A DNA stretch of 64,000 bases from Dryocosmus kuriphilus. Its lineage: Eukaryota; Arthropoda; Insecta; Hymenoptera; Cynipidae. Within the stretch, counting starts at the first letter, position 1. Each line of letters begins with the position of its first letter. Shown here piece by piece: positions 1 through 11,729 of the stretch. Location of the stretch: contig CM076195.1 of NCBI GenBank assembly GCA_038277395.1, positions 159,621,911-159,685,910 of the forward strand, written 5' to 3'. A model generated the notes under the pieces. It did not search any database and was not told the origin of the DNA. It saw only the letters and a program-made list of their open reading frames with translations. The translations under genes and the position numbers were made by a program.

Positions 1-1248
1 AGGAAAAAATTGTGGGAGGTAATGAAGAAAAGGGGAATAAATGACTGTTTAATAGAAAAGGTAAGGGAAATTTACAAGGAAACCAGGGATAGGGTTAGAG
101 TGGGAAAAGCAACATGAAAGGAGTCCTGGACAGAGGTAGGGTTGAGACAGGCCTGCCCATTGAGCCCACTGCTATTTGCAGTGTTTATAGCGGACATGGA
201 AGAGGAGTTTAAGAAAGGATTAGAAGGAGAAGTAGTAGTAGGGAGGAAAAGATTTTGGTCGCTGGCATACGCAGACGATATTGTCTTACTTGCTAGGGAG
301 GTAGATGTCTTGAGAAGCATGATAAAAATATTAGAGAGATATCTGCAGAAAAAGAAGCTAATGTCAATGGAGAGGAGAAAGTGTTGAAGAAATAGAAGAG
401 TTTTTTTACTTAGGAGTTTTGTTTAAGAAAAATGGGAACATTAGAGGGCATGTGAAGGAAAGAGTAAAAAGAGCAACGGTAGTCATGAAGAAGGTGTGGG
501 GAATAGGAGAGAACTTATTTAGAGATGATTTCAAGAGAAGAATGAGAATGTATGAGGCGTCAGTGATGAGTCTTTTACTATATGGAGTGGAAATTTGGGG
601 GTGGAGGGAATACGAGGAAGTGGAAAGACTGCATGAAAAATTTATTAGATGGACGCTGGGTCTGGATAGAAGCACGCCATGGTACATAGTATTGAAAGAA
701 GTAGATAGAGGAAAAATTAAGATAAGAGCAGGGAACAGAGCATGCAAGTTTGAAGAAAAAGCCCTGGAAAGTAATGGAAGAATGATTGTTAAAGCATGTT
801 TAGAAGAGAGAGAATTAGGATTATGAGGGAGAAAAGGATTAGAAGAAAGGGAAAGGTACCTAAATAGGAATGGTTGGTCAAGGGAATTAGTTAGGAGAGA
901 ACATATAATGGGAATAAAAGTACAACAAAATTTGATGAATAGAGATAGAGAGGTACTAAGGCAAGTGATTGAAAATAAAATAAAAGAAGCAAAATATAAT
1001 GATAAGTATGTCTGGATAAAGGTAGAGGGTATAGCAAAATATTTGGAGAATAAGGGGGAAAGAGGATCTCAGAAACTGATCGCGAGAGCAAGATGTGGGA
1101 ACACGGAGGAATGGAACAAGTACTGGGTGAAAGAAGAAGAAAGAAAATGCATGATATGTGAGAGAGGTAGAGCAACGTTTAAGCACTGGCTAGAAGATTG
1201 TGAAAAAGTAGAAAAAGGTTGCATGACAATGGGAAAGATATGAAATGA
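1..1248 (+). pseudogene. LINE ORF2 C-terminal half (reverse transcriptase palm to zinc knuckle), broken
   Basis: Remains of a non-LTR retrotransposon ORF2 whose 5' part lies outside the window. Frame 1 from base 1 reads into RQACPLSPLLF and then the catalytic AYADDIVLLA box near 265-295, typical of LINE reverse transcriptases. It is interrupted by TGA at 115-117. After about 385 the frame changes and the spacing suggests a short deletion. The frame 419-826 continues as the post-catalytic thumb region (YLG..FKKNG, then LLYGVEIWGW). The block 908-1243 ends with a Cys-Cys-His-Cys knuckle (CMIC, then HWLEDC), as in R1/Jockey-type C-termini. Family is uncertain. At least three lesions make it non-functional. 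Confidence 0.85.
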
Positions 1249-1682
1249 AAAGGGAAAGGTGGAGGCGGTGGTGTGGTTGAGATATCTGGATAAAATGAAA
1301 ATAAAGAGAGGAGATTGACGGGTAAGGGGGAAGGGATAAGGAAAGAAAAATGTGAAATATGTAATTTATAAACTAATTATACTATATTATTTTTTTCGAA
1401 TGTTAAATAGAATCAAAAACTTGCGAGCGAAAATTAAAGAAATGGCGAACGAAAAGGTACAAAATCTAGCGAGCGAAAAGGCAATACGAATAGAGAAAAA
1501 TAAACCGAATTGTTAAGGAGTGGAAAGAATGAATAGTATTAACAGAATGGAGTTAGAATAGACAATAGTTGTAAGAATTTGTAATTAATGTAAATATTAT
1601 ACATGTAATCTTCGATGTAGGAGACTCTGTCAGCATGTTTCTGGGCCATGATGGCCGAAATAAAACATCTTATACTACTACG
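1249..1682 (+). mobile_element. LINE 3' UTR and terminal tail
   Basis: Follows directly on the ORF2 relic. It holds three spaced GCGA(G/A)CGAAAA-like repeats (about 1425-1485) and ends in GGCCATGATGGCCGAAATAA and a short TAC-repeat tail at 1671-1682. A palindromic GGCC hairpin just before a simple-repeat tail is the expected 3' terminus of a LINE that ends in a microsatellite rather than poly(A). The assignment rests on position and the tail. Confidence 0.65.
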
Positions 1683-1916
1683 AGCTTGCAGTATTATTTT
1701 TTAATTACTATATTTCTACTGTGACATATTAATTAAGGACATCACTTTATTCAGTAATTAAACTAATTAATTACTGCAATATTCATAAAAATTTGCAATA
1801 ATCCATTATGAATGAAAATATGGACCAATTTTCAAATGACACCTTCATTAAAGAATAGAATATAGATGAGCAATAGCCTCTTCGTTTATTACATTGCAAA
1901 AATATTAATTATTTTA
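1683..1916. other. AT-rich spacer, no feature seen
   Basis: Between the LINE tail and the first inverted-repeat element. I see no open frame, repeat or RNA signal. Confidence 0.5.
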
Positions 1917-2510
1917 GGTCACTAACATTCGCCACTTGTCCCCAATGACGTTTCGCACTGGCGACCTAATAATAACGGTATTTAATTAACGTGTACATTG
2001 CAGTTACAGCCTGCAATACGAGACACCCTTGCATCTGGAAACGGAACATTAATCATAATTGGGCATGCGTGTACATGTCATAGTGATATGAATAGTTAAT
2101 CAATTTTACTGGATAATTACTTCCCATTTTTCAAATCTCAATCCAATTTTATGTATTTACTTGCCTCTATTGTGTTAAGAGACCACAAGGGTTAAAAATA
2201 GAGTTTCAATCGGATATTATCTTTCTTTTGCAAAAAATCCTATCTAAATTCTCTTATTTCACAATAAAATCAATTAAAGGCAAAACTTGAAATACGGCCC
2301 ATCACTGGCCCAGCATCGGCTAAAATATTGCCAAAGATCGGCCGCCAATATCATGCCGTTGCTGAAATGATAACTACGGTATGAAATTGGCGGCCAATTC
2401 TGGTCCAGACTCTGGCCGCCAATATCGGGTCATCAATGAATACCGATATCGGCCTGATCTCAGCTGACTATATCGTCCCATTGCTGGAATTATAACAAAT
2501 GTTAGTGACC
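1917..2510. mobile_element. Small inverted-repeat (MITE-like) element, about 594 bp
   Basis: The ends are a perfect 13-bp inverted repeat, GGTCACTAACATT at 1917-1929 and its complement at 2498-2510. The right half (2283-2480) is rich in GGCC and CCAATAT words resembling the 80-bp satellite 650 bp downstream and its right flank. No transposase is encoded. No target duplication is obvious, so the superfamily is unassigned. Confidence 0.5.
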
Positions 2511-3154
2511 CACTACACTGAGAAATCACAATGAAAAAATAAACATAAATGTTATAAAAAAACAATTATTAGTTAAGAACACAATTTATTCGTAGACATA
2601 TTATGAACATACTTATAACTAATCGATATTTGTAAATTATGAGGCTTATATAAGAAATAAAATTTCGTACGCAACGCGGGGGAAATTGAACGCACAACCT
2701 ATGGGACGCGAGTCAGCAACCTAACCATTACGCTAACTCATGCGACGGTGTGTCCTACATTTTTCCACAAAGCACGGAGTCATACGTAAATATCAAAATA
2801 TCTCGACATAATTTCATCAATAAACGCTTTTGCGTTGACAATAAATAAAATATGTATATGAAATTTTTCATATTTTTAATGTTCAGTTTTACAAAATGTA
2901 AAACCGTAGTACAAATTGATATAATAGGATATTTTATTGGCAAAACAACAATTTTTTGCGAGAAAAAAAAACTGCTGTCTGTCGGTACTGGAGCAGTGCT
3001 GAATTAATATCTTCTTTAATTATTCAAGGTTATGATATTAATTTTCTAATGATTGGCATATTTTACGTAACTTTTATTTTACAAAGAAAAATAAGGTTTC
3101 AATCTCTCTTTTTACCGAAAAGTTAGTGTTCGGTGATTCCTTAACTACAAATTT
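2511..3154. other. AT-rich spacer holding a tRNA-like relic
   Basis: Apart from the tRNA-like segment at 2680-2752, this stretch is AT-rich sequence with no convincing reading frame or repeat. Confidence 0.4.
2680..2752 (-). tRNA. tRNA-like relic or tRNA-derived SINE head
   Basis: Read on the minus strand, the segment has a D-arm/A-box-like stretch (TAGCGTAATGGTTAG) and, about 30 bases later, a B-box-like stretch (GCGTTCAATTTCC) close to the GGTTCGAANCC consensus. The spacing fits a tRNA. The stems pair imperfectly and I could not settle the anticodon, so a tRNA pseudogene or SINE head is more likely than an active gene. A covariance-model scan would decide. Confidence 0.4.
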
Positions 3155-5228
3155 TTTCCAACTTTCGGCCCTGTGATAGGCCGTTACTCGGCCGAACTTT
3201 GGCTTTTTGATTTCTAACCTGGTTTGCCAGAATAATGCCGACTTTCGGAGGAGCAGAGTGCCATCGTTGAGCCAGACTCTGGCTTTTCTGCTTCTAACAA
3301 GATTTGACGCAGTAATTTCGAATTTCGGCCCTTTGATTGGCCGTCACTGGGACGGAATCTGGCATTTTGACTTCCAATATGGTTTGCCGGAGTAATGCCG
3401 ACTTTTGGTCTTGCAATGGGCCATTACTGGGCCGGACTCTGGCTTTTTGACTTCCAATATGGTTTGCCGGAGTAATGCCGACTTTCGGTCTTGTAATGGG
3501 CCATTACTCGGCCGGACTCTGACTTTTTGACTTCCAATATGGTTTGTCGGGGTAATGCCGACTTTCCACGCAGTAAAGTTCCATCGCTGGGCCAGATTCT
3601 GGCTTTTCTGCTTCTAACATGGTTTGACGCAGTAATTTCGAATTTCGGCCCTTTGATTGTCCGTTGCTGGAACGGAATCTGGCATTCCGACTTCCAATAT
3701 GGTTTGACGGAGTAATGCCGACTTTCGGCCCTGTGATAGGCCGCTACTCGGCCGAACTTTGGCTTTTTGACTTCCAACCTGGTTTGCCAGAATAATGCCG
3801 ACTTTCGGCCCAGTAGAGTGCCATCGCTGGGACAGATTCTGGCTTTTCTACTTCTAACATGGTTTGACGTAGTAATTTCGACTTTCGGCCCTTTGATTGG
3901 CTATTACTGGACCGGACTTTGGCTTTTTGACTTCCAATATGGTTTGTCGAAGTAATGCCGACTTTCGGCCCTGTGATAGGCCATTACTCAGCCGAACTTT
4001 AGCTTTTTGACTTCCAACCTAATTTGCCAGAATAATGCCGACTTTCGGCCCAGCAGAGTGCCATCGCTAAACCAGATTCTGGTTTTTCTGCTTTTAATAT
4101 GATTTGACGCAGTAATTTCGAATTTTTGTCCTTTGATTGGCCGTTCCTGGGACGGAAACTGGCATTTTGACTTCCAATATGGTTTGGTTTGACGGAGTAA
4201 TGCCGACTTTCGGCCTTGTAATGGGCCATTACTGGGCCGGACTCTGGCTTTTTGACTTCCAGTATAGTTTGCTGGAGTAATGCCGACTTTCGGTCTAGTA
4301 ATGGGCCATTACTGGGCCGGACTCTGGCTTTTTGACTTTCAATATAGTTTGCTGGAGTAATGCAGACTTTTGGTCTTGCAATGGGCCATTACTGGGTCAG
4401 ATTCCGGCTTTTCTGCTTCTAACATGGTTTGACGCATTAATTTAGAATTTCGGCACTTTGATTGGCAGTTACTGGGACAGAATCCGGTATTCTGACTTCC
4501 AATATGGTTTGACGGAGTAATGCCGACTTTCGGCCTTGTAATGGGTCATTATTGGCCGAACTCTGGCTTTTTGACTTCCAATATGGTTTGCCGGAGTAAT
4601 GCCGACTTTTGGTCTTGTAATGGGCCATTACTGGGCCGGACTCTAGCTTTTTGTCTTCCAGTATGGTTTGCCGGAGTAATGCCGACTTTTGGTCTTGTAA
4701 TGGGTCGTTACTGGGACAGAATCCGGCATTCTGACTTCCAATATGGTTCAACGGAGTAATGCCGACTTTCGGCCTTGTAATGGGTCATTATTGGGCCGAA
4801 CTCTGGCTTTTTGACTTCCAATATGGTTTGCCGGAGTAATGCCGACTTTTGGTCTTGTAATGGGTCGTTACTGGGACAGAATCCGGCATTCTGACTTCCA
4901 ATATGGTTCAACGGAGTAATGCCGACTTTCGGCCTTGTAATGGGTCATTATTGGGCCGAACTCTGGCTTTTTGACTTCCAATATGGTTTGCCGGAGTAGC
5001 GCCGACTTTCGGCCCAGTAAAGTGCCATTGCTGGGCCAGATTCTGGCTTTTCTACTTCTAACATTATTTGACGTAGTAATTTCGACTTTCGGCCCTTTGA
5101 TGGGCCGTTACTGGGCCTTAACCTGGCTTTTTGACTTCCAACATGGTTTTCCGGATAATTCCGACTTTCGGCCCTGTAATAGGCTACTTCTGGGCCCAGC
5201 TTCGGCAAAAGCTTGGCAAGTTTAAAAT
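3155..5228. repeat. 80-bp satellite array, about 26 units
   Basis: A unit of 80 bp repeats about 26 times. Landmarks are CTTTTTGACTTCCAATATGG, then GCCGGAGTAATGCCGACTTT, then GGGCCATTACTGGGCCGGAC. At least two subtypes alternate. One reads TTTGACTTCCAATATGG, the other TCTGCTTCTAACATGG with ACGCAGTAATTTCGA, giving a loose higher-order pattern. It is more GC-rich than its surroundings. Long apparent reading frames on both strands arise only because the unit lacks stops in some frames. Confidence 0.9.
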
Positions 5229-5350
5229 ACCAATGTACTCTGCCAGTACTGGGACAACGCTGGGCCGATTAGATCGCAGATATTGGTCCAGTAACACTGG
5301 CCGACACTTGGCTGCCAATATGGGTCCAGTATTGGGCCATGTTTGCAGTA
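5229..5350. repeat. Diverged GGCC-rich flank related to the satellite
   Basis: Continues the GGGCC/TACTGGG vocabulary of the array but loses the 80-bp register. It shares GGCCCAGC(A/T)TCGGC and CCAATATNGG words with 2283-2480. It may be the edge of the parent element from which the array expanded. Confidence 0.5.
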
Positions 5351-6730
5351 CCGGCAATTCGCACTTTGGAAGTAGCATCTGTGCCTCAAAAAGTAGCAAA
5401 AGTAGTCCAACTTTTTCAAACGTAGCACACAGAGGGAAATCTGTATTAAATTAATTTTTCACATAAAAATGAGGCGATAAAATAAAAGGAAAAAGAAAGT
5501 AAATTTTTAAATTTTATTTGAATAATTACGTTAAACAAATCAATTGTTTTGTAAAAAAGTTTTATTCCTTATTTGAAATATAAGAAAGAAAAAGAAACTT
5601 TTTTTTTTTTTGATTAGCAGCTTTTTACTTGAAGACTAAGGTGCCCATCTAATAAAAAATTATTCTTTTCTAAAAGCCTTACCCCCTAAATTTATATATT
5701 TAAGCAAAATAAAAAACCCATGTTTTTGGTGGATCAATTTTTTTAATAGACATTTTTTTTAACCCTTGCATGATGCTAAAAGTTAGATGATGTTTAAAAC
5801 TTAAAAAAAAAAGGAAAATAGAAGATAATTCTTTTTCTATCAGGAAATATCTGATAAGTTCAAAGCTTTTACGAAAAGGGTTTGTTTTTCAGGGCCGAAA
5901 TATTTTATTTGTACCCTTTTTATATACAATATTTTATTATATTTTACAGGAAAGGGGTTTTCTTGACTTTTTCTTGCAAGCTACAAACTTTAGAAACTAG
6001 ATTATTAAAAAAAGTTTTCTTTTGCAGTTCACATTTCTCGTTCACATTTTATTTTCTTTAGAAAAAAAAAAAAAACAGAATTACACATTTTTTTCAGTTT
6101 TGCACATGTTGTGGAAGTTTTACGAAAGCACAAAACCATTTTATATTTGAAAAATGGGAGCTAATAATTTTTTGAATATGTTAAATGGGTTATGTAATCC
6201 GTTCTAAACTGTGAATATAAATAAAATTCATATAACCACACATGGAGAGCGGGGCAACAAGAACAGTATAATAAAAAGGGTCATCGCTATAAGAACTTTA
6301 AAAACAAAAGTTAAAATACCAATTTTTTAGAAAGATAATCTACAAATCGTGTAGCCTTTCCCTCAATAGAACTTTCTTGTAAAAAAAGATGTATATTTGA
6401 TTTTACTGATAGAAACATAAAAACCGCAAGCCCTACCAACATTGTAACTCACGGGAAAAGGAAAACATGCCTTAAAAACCTTTTTAATTGTGTTGTGAAG
6501 TTTGAGACTCGAACTTTAAATCTCTTTTTTAATTATCCCTCTGCGATGTGTAAGTAAAAAAAGTTATATAAATATTAAAGAAAGTATCAAGGTAGGGCAC
6601 GGAGCATTACATTAAAGCTGTTGGAGCGGCGCTGCAGAAGAACAGCTGTTTTTTCTAACCTCAAATTTTATTTCACTTCTGTTATGATTCTAAGTAAGGT
6701 GTTGCTGTTATTTATAAGAAAAAAGAGAAA
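5351..6730. other. AT-rich sequence, no gene recognised
   Basis: Poly(A)/poly(T) runs and short decayed frames only. A stretch near 5660-5710 resembles 12,902-12,955 by eye (TTTTCTAAAA, then CCTAAATTTATATATTT). This could reflect a repeat flanking the pogo-like gene, but the low complexity makes it weak. Confidence 0.4.
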
Positions 6731-6900
6731 ATGTCGATGCATTATAGGCAAAAATGTAACAGACGAAGTTGGACTGACGGTCAAATGAAGCTTGCTATTG
6801 ATAGTATAAAAAATTGCCAATCAATTAAAAGTACAGCATGAAAATAAGGTATACCCAGGAGCAGTTTACAGAAAATATTCAACAGTTTTTCTATTTTGAT
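6731..6900 (+). pseudogene. pogo/jerky-like transposase, N-terminal psq helix-turn-helix part
   Basis: An ATG at 6731 opens a frame containing RSWTDGQMKLAIDSIKN and QSIKSTA, then GIPRS, the signature of a Pipsqueak/CENP-B-type helix-turn-helix of pogo and jerky-like transposases. In-frame stops follow QSIKSTA. The protein resumes only at 11,840, after the insertion of PLE G (with PLE A inside it). DNA binding is the family role of this domain. Confidence 0.7.
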
Positions 6901-7042
6901 CGCTTCTGTTGAAAATCGTAAGTTCTCATACGATCTCATAATAGTCAAATTTATACGACCGATGTGAGTATACGTGAAGAAAGAAATTCTACGACTCAGC
7001 GGTCAAAAAGTTTTAATCCATATGTTGCTACATCCTCTGACG

Positions 7043-7068
7043 TTTCAGAAAGGTACCTCCCTCTTCTG
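7043..7068 (-). ncRNA. Hammerhead-like motif, PLE G left end (degenerate)
   Basis: Minus strand reads CAGAAGA, a stem-loop, then GAAAC. The core differs from CUGANGA only at U4 (A). The matching terminus at 11.73 kb has the same change, so it may be fixed in this family. Confidence 0.45.
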
Positions 7069-7151
7069 AGACTAAGGAGCAACTTTGAATGTTAAAAATT
7101 GGAGTAATCCAATTTTTCCTCTCCTTTTTCCTTTGACCGTGAATTATTAAT

Positions 7152-7768
7152 CCATATGATAATTAACAATTTTCAAAAAAATGAAGGAAAATGTTAAAAA
7201 ATATATTTAATTGGTCTAGACGGTCGATTAAAAAACTCACAATAAAACAAAAGAGTAGTCCATTAAAACTCCATTTATTATTGACAACGTTTCGGCCGAA
7301 ATCATGTTGGCCTTTTTCAAGTCTAAAAATTCTAAAATACAAAAAGAGGTTACGAAATGAACAGCAAAATTCAAATAAAAGGACCAAAAGAAAACACAAA
7401 ACTGTCGAAAATAAAAAGGAAACATTGTTGAACAAGTCCAATCCTTTGCCTCAATCATAGATGGTCAAAAATTTAGAGTAATATTAGACATTACAATGTT
7501 TTCCCTTAATTATATATAATAACCATAATTTGAATATTAAAACTTAGTCTCTCCCAAAAAATTTTTGAGAGACTAAGAACTTAAGTAAAAAATTACATTT
7601 TTGTAAATAAAAGAACTTAGGTTATGGAACGGAGTAAATTGAAGAAAGAGCATTAAAATCCGGTGACATGTGGTATAAAACTATATTACATGCTCAAGGA
7701 AAAATATGGTTTACCTATTCAATACACATAAGGAGGCGGGAAATTTGAACAGTGAAAATGTTATGATA
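7152..7768 (-). repeat. PLE A left inverted terminal arm
   Basis: Reverse complement of 10,207-10,828 over its length with scattered changes; shared landmarks include GAGGAGGCGGGAAATTTGAA and the GGCCGAAACGTTGTC box. A third copy is the solo repeat at 43,591-44,266. It carries a hammerhead-like motif at 7290-7321 on the minus strand. Confidence 0.85.
7290..7321 (-). ncRNA. Hammerhead-like motif, PLE A left arm (UUGAAAA core)
   Basis: Minus strand: CUUGAAAAAGGCC, loop, GGCCGAAACGUUGUC. Stem II is GGCC/GGCC and the GAAA box is intact. After it, AC-GUU-GU-C could form the very short helix III typical of PLE hammerheads. The core has C3U together with G8A. Confidence 0.55.
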
Positions 7769-7805
7769 CCTTTCTTACATCTATCAGAGGTATGGAACAT
7801 CTACT

Positions 7806-8381
7806 CGGTACAACATCGGAGAATGGATTAATACTAGTAGGAAAATTGTTTTGTTACAAGAACAACTCACTTTCTTAACTCAATGTAAAAATAATTCCAT
7901 TGTACCAGCACATATTAGGTTTTGTCTAAATAGTTTTAACATCAATAATTTGAATTATAAATTGATTTCTAAATTCGAAAACACAAAATCAATTTTTCAG
8001 CAAAAATGTTTAAAATTAGAAATTGATAATACTATTAAACAAATACATTTTTTGATTCAATTTCAAAATTTTTTAAAATATAGATTATTAAGGACAATTA
8101 TAGATGGTTCTTTGAACACCTTTTTTGATTCTCAAATGGAAAGTTTAAAAAAGCTTAAATTTAATAAAAAACAAAATTTTATTAAAAATTTTGGTTTATT
8201 AAAAGCTAAATTTGTAACTGATAATTTAAATATTAAAAATTTTAGAATCAAAAAATGTTTCAAAAACATTTCGAATGTAAACATACCGGATGAGGTGGTG
8301 GAAACATTGGCCTTAGGTGACAAGTTTGGTGTTCCTTACACTGTTGATAAGTTGCCAATCAATAACATTATTGCGAATTAA
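7806..8381 (+). pseudogene. PLE A N-terminal coding region
   Basis: The frame runs from about 7806 (IGEWINTSRKIVLL, no ATG) to TAA at 8379-8381. It ends with IPDEVVETLALGDKFGVPYT, matching the IPxxVxxxxSLGxxFG motif found upstream of the reverse transcriptase in PLEs D and F here. Function of this N-terminal part is not established. A stop and frameshift separate it from the reverse transcriptase. Confidence 0.65.
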
Positions 8382-8539
8382 AAAATAAAATTTTAGATCA
8401 GGATGAGAAAAAAATGAATATTAGAAAAACAGTGACATAATTAATCTCAAATCATAATAAAATGAATGCTTTTTAAAAATTAGATAATTCCATCTCTTTT
8501 GTAAATAATTTCCAAAAAAAAAAACAAAAAAATTTACTT

Positions 8540-9563
8540 TTTCTAAAAGCCGATAAGGGCAATGTGACTGTTGCAAACAGATTGTAAACAATATAAAGAA
8601 ACTATCGAAAATTTATTAAAGAATGACATTTTATACAAAAATATTAAAACTAGCATGGTTCCAACAATAGAATTGAAAAGTAATGAAATTATAAAACGTT
8701 GGGAAAATAAGGGATATATAAATTATTATACAGCTAAAAATTTAAAAGTTCATGATAGTTGTGTGGCAAAGGCCTACGCCCTACCTAAGATCCATAAACC
8801 GGAATTAAAATGGAGATTAATTGTGTGTACGGTTGGTTGTCCTTCTTACAACTTAGCTAAATATATTTCCAACATTTTAAAGACAATTTCAGGTGTCTCA
8901 GGAACAACTCTAAAAAATAGTTGGGAACTTAAAGAAATAATTAAAAATATAGTTGTTCCTCCTAACCATTCTCTAATTTCTTTGGACGTCATTGCTATGT
9001 TTGACAGTATTCCATTGGATTTGGCTTTGGATTGTGTAGAAGAAAAATTGAATCTGAATCATAATTTAACTAGTATTAGCAAAAATGAAATTCTGATTGC
9101 CACGCGTTTCGTTTTCAACAACATGGTTTTTTCGTTTAATAATAAATTTTATAGGCAGCTTTCAGGTTATCTTATGGGTTCGCGTTTGTCTGCAGTTTTA
9201 TCGAATTTAGTTCTCGAGGACATAGAAAATAGAGCTTTGGCTCTATTAGATTTTACTCCAATACTGTTCAAGAGATATGTAGATGATGTGTTCACGATCA
9301 TTCCTACTAATAAAATTGAAGAATTTTTTAACATTTTTAATAGCATTGAACCTTTTGTTCAGTTTACTCTTGAGCTTGAAGAAAATAATATTTTACATTT
9401 TCTAGATATTTCTATTATTAAAACGATGGATGGTCACATTGAAACAAATTGGTATAAAAAAGAATCCTGGTCAGGTAGATACTTAAATTTTCACTCTAAT
9501 CATTCCTTAAACTCAAAAATTGGTTTAATTAAGGATTTGGTAGATAGATGTATTAAAACTTAG
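8540..9563 (+). pseudogene. PLE A reverse transcriptase
   Basis: Begins with KADKGNVTV (8546-8572), a conserved PLE finger motif, then a frameshift. It continues as one frame 8571-9563 with ALPKIHK, SLDVIAMFDSIP (motif A, first catalytic Asp), LMGSRLSAVLSNLVLEDIE (motif B) and RYVDDVFTIIP (motif C, catalytic Asp pair). Thumb-region sequence NWYKKESWSGRYLNFH follows. All catalytic residues are present, but frameshifts at both ends make it inactive. In PLEs this enzyme copies the RNA at the target site. Confidence 0.85.
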
Positions 9564-10216
9564 TGATTTTAAATTCCGAAAAGAAAATTTAATTCAATTA
9601 AAAATTACTTTATCACAGAACAACTATCCTATTAATTTAATTAATCTTATTATTAATGAAAGAACTAATGAAATTTATAATAGTGATTTGGTCAATATGA
9701 AAAAAAACAAATGGCTTGAAACTCACAATAACACTAATTTAAAATTAACCTTACCTTATGTTGAGGGTTTATCAGAAAGATTAAAAGGTTCTTTAAAAAA
9801 ATTTAATATCAATGTTTATTTCAAAAATGCATATTATCTAGATAAATTTTTAATTAACAAAAAAAAGGATAAAAACAGTATCGAGAATTTAAGCTGTGTC
9901 ATCTACAGAATCAATTGTAAGGGTTGTAGTGGAGTGTGCATCGGTGAAACTGGGAGGAGATTAAAAGGTCGTATTGCGGAACATAAAAGAGATTGTGTTT
10001 TTGGAAATCAAAACGCGGGCTTAGCACAATATGCATGGAATTCAGATCATTTTTTTTGATTTTGATTTCAAAAACATTAAAATTTTTGGTAAAGAAACAA
10101 ATACATTTAAAAGACGGATTTTAGAATCCATTTTTATTAAAAAATTTAAAAAATCTTCCATGAATTTAATAACCGAAACACTAAACATTAATAAGATATA
10201 TCAAAGTATCACCTAA
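9564..10216 (+). pseudogene. PLE A linker and GIY-YIG endonuclease
   Basis: Reads in at least three frames. 9688-10,059 ends in CVIYRINCKGCSGVCIGETG, the GIY-YIG core with two Cys pairs typical of PLEs, then RRLKGRIAEHKRDC. The C-terminal part (DFKNIKIFGKETNTFKRRI) is in another frame at 10,031-10,216. The first Tyr is replaced (GVCIGET). In PLEs the nuclease nicks the target DNA. Confidence 0.8.
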
Positions 10217-10828
10217 TGAAACATTTTCACTGTTCAAATTTCCCGCCTCCTCATGTGTATTGAATAGGTAAACCATATTTTTCCTTGAGCATGTAATATA
10301 GTTTTATACCACATGTCACCGGATTTTAATGCTCTTTCTTCAATGTACTCCGTTCCATAACCTAAGTTCTTTTATTTACAAAAATGTAATTTTTTACTTA
10401 AGTTCTTAGTCTCTCAAAATTTTTGGGAGAGACTAAGTTTTAATATTCATATTATGGTCATTATATATAAGTAAGGGAAAACATTGTAATGTCTAATATT
10501 ACTCTAAATTTTTGACCATCTATGATTGAGGCAAAGGATTGGACTTGTTCAACAATGTTTCCTTTTTATTTTCGACACGTTTGTGTTTTCTTTTGGTCCT
10601 TTTATTTGAATTTTGCTGTTAAATTCGTAACCTCTTTATGTATTTTAGAATTTGTAGACTTGAAAAAGGCCAACATGATTTTGGCCGAAACGTTGTCAAT
10701 AATAAATGGAGTTTTAATGGACTACTCTTTTGTTTTATTATGAGTTTTTTAATCGACCGTCTAGACCAATTAAATATATTTTTTAACATTTTCCTTCATT
10801 TTTTGGAAAATCGTTAATTATCATATGG
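10207..10828 (+). repeat. PLE A right terminal arm
   Basis: Inverted partner of 7152-7768. It begins at the end of the nuclease frame and runs to the 15-bp target duplication. It carries a hammerhead-like motif at 10,659-10,690. Confidence 0.85.
10659..10690 (+). ncRNA. Hammerhead-like motif, PLE A right arm (UUGAAAA core)
   Basis: Same motif as the left arm in the opposite orientation: GGCC stem II, GAAA at 10,687-10,690, followed by CGUUGUC. C3U and G8A occur together. Confidence 0.55.
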
Positions 10829-11295
10829 ACTAAGGAGCAACTTCTTAGGTTAGAAGTTTTTTACAATTGTGTTAGAAATATAGTGCAAAGAAATTGCATA
10901 CCGTGTTGGATTAAAGTCTATTAAAAAAACTTAAGTATCAGTATAACGTAAAATGTCAAAAGTCCATCGAAGCCAAATACCATGTATATAATAAGCGAAA
11001 ATTGTAACATTTTTTGTTGAGTACATAGAAAACTGAAAAATAATTATGTAAGTCTATATAGAGGTGCAAACCACGAAAGAAACAAGTGAGAGACAATAAA
11101 ATGTTACCTTGAAATTTAAAGTCGAACTATTTCATTGTACTATTGTATATTATTACATTTTTCTGAATTTTGATAAACATTTTTTTTCCGGGATTCATTT
11201 TAACCAAAAAAATATCAAGGTTTTAATTTTGAAAAGTTGAAAATTTAAATAATATGCGGATCATTGCGGAAGGCCGCGTGGTCCGTATTTTTAGG

Positions 11296-11631
11296 TTAGG
11301 TACTGAAAAAAATAATATGCAGGAAGTATAACAAAATTAAATGTGGAGGAAGTATGACATCACAGACACGTGGTATAATATCACGTGATAATGATGACAA
11401 CACTTCCTCTTTTTGAATTTTTATTAAGTTTTTTTTTATTAGTAGAAAAATTAAATTGTGATATAATGTACTGACTCCTTGAATATCTCTACGTGAATTA
11501 ACTGATTTTTTGTTACGAATTACATGAATCATTTCAGGAATCTCTCTTTTTGTTATATTTTTTTCCATACCTAAACTAATAGGATTTTTAAAGTCAAAGG
11601 TGTGAAACATAGTGACTGCATGCTTTCCCAA
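11296..11631 (-). pseudogene. PLE G GIY-YIG endonuclease C-terminal fragment
   Basis: Minus-strand frame carrying HTFDFKNPISL and RNKKSVNSRRDI, which match the region after the catalytic GIY-YIG core in the other PLEs here (for example SVNKGSDTDFL in PLE B). The catalytic core itself is mostly lost; KEHEKD just upstream at about 11,660-11,690 is a trace. The last third of the frame is non-coding 3' UTR. Confidence 0.6.
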
Positions 11632-11729
11632 GGCTGTTTTAGTTCAAAAATTTTTAACATCTTTTTCATGTTCTTTTACTATAATCTAACTATCTATCTA
11701 ATCTAACCTAAGAAATTGCTCCTTAGTCT

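Larger units (their letters stand above)
7086..10828 (+). mobile_element. Penelope-like element A, nearly full length, 3.74 kb
   Basis: Flanked by a perfect 15-bp direct repeat ACTAAGGAGCAACTT (7071-7085 and 10,829-10,843), a target duplication. Both ends carry the same roughly 620-bp terminal sequence in inverted orientation (7152-7768 and 10,207-10,828). The left end has 66 extra bases also found in the solo copy at 43.6 kb. The body encodes an N-terminal region, a YVDD reverse transcriptase and a GIY-YIG nuclease, all on the plus strand. It has several frameshifts and is inserted in PLE G. Confidence 0.9.

Noticed and set aside
1640..1670. GGCCATGATGGCCGAAATAA as a hammerhead
   Set aside because: No CUGANGA core; it is the LINE 3' terminal hairpin.
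3155..5228. CRISPR-like array
   Set aside because: The whole 80-bp unit repeats, with no unique spacers; eukaryotic context.
3207..5454. Many 60-117-residue open frames on both strands
   Set aside because: They are translations of the 80-bp satellite in different registers; no domain, and both strands are equally open.
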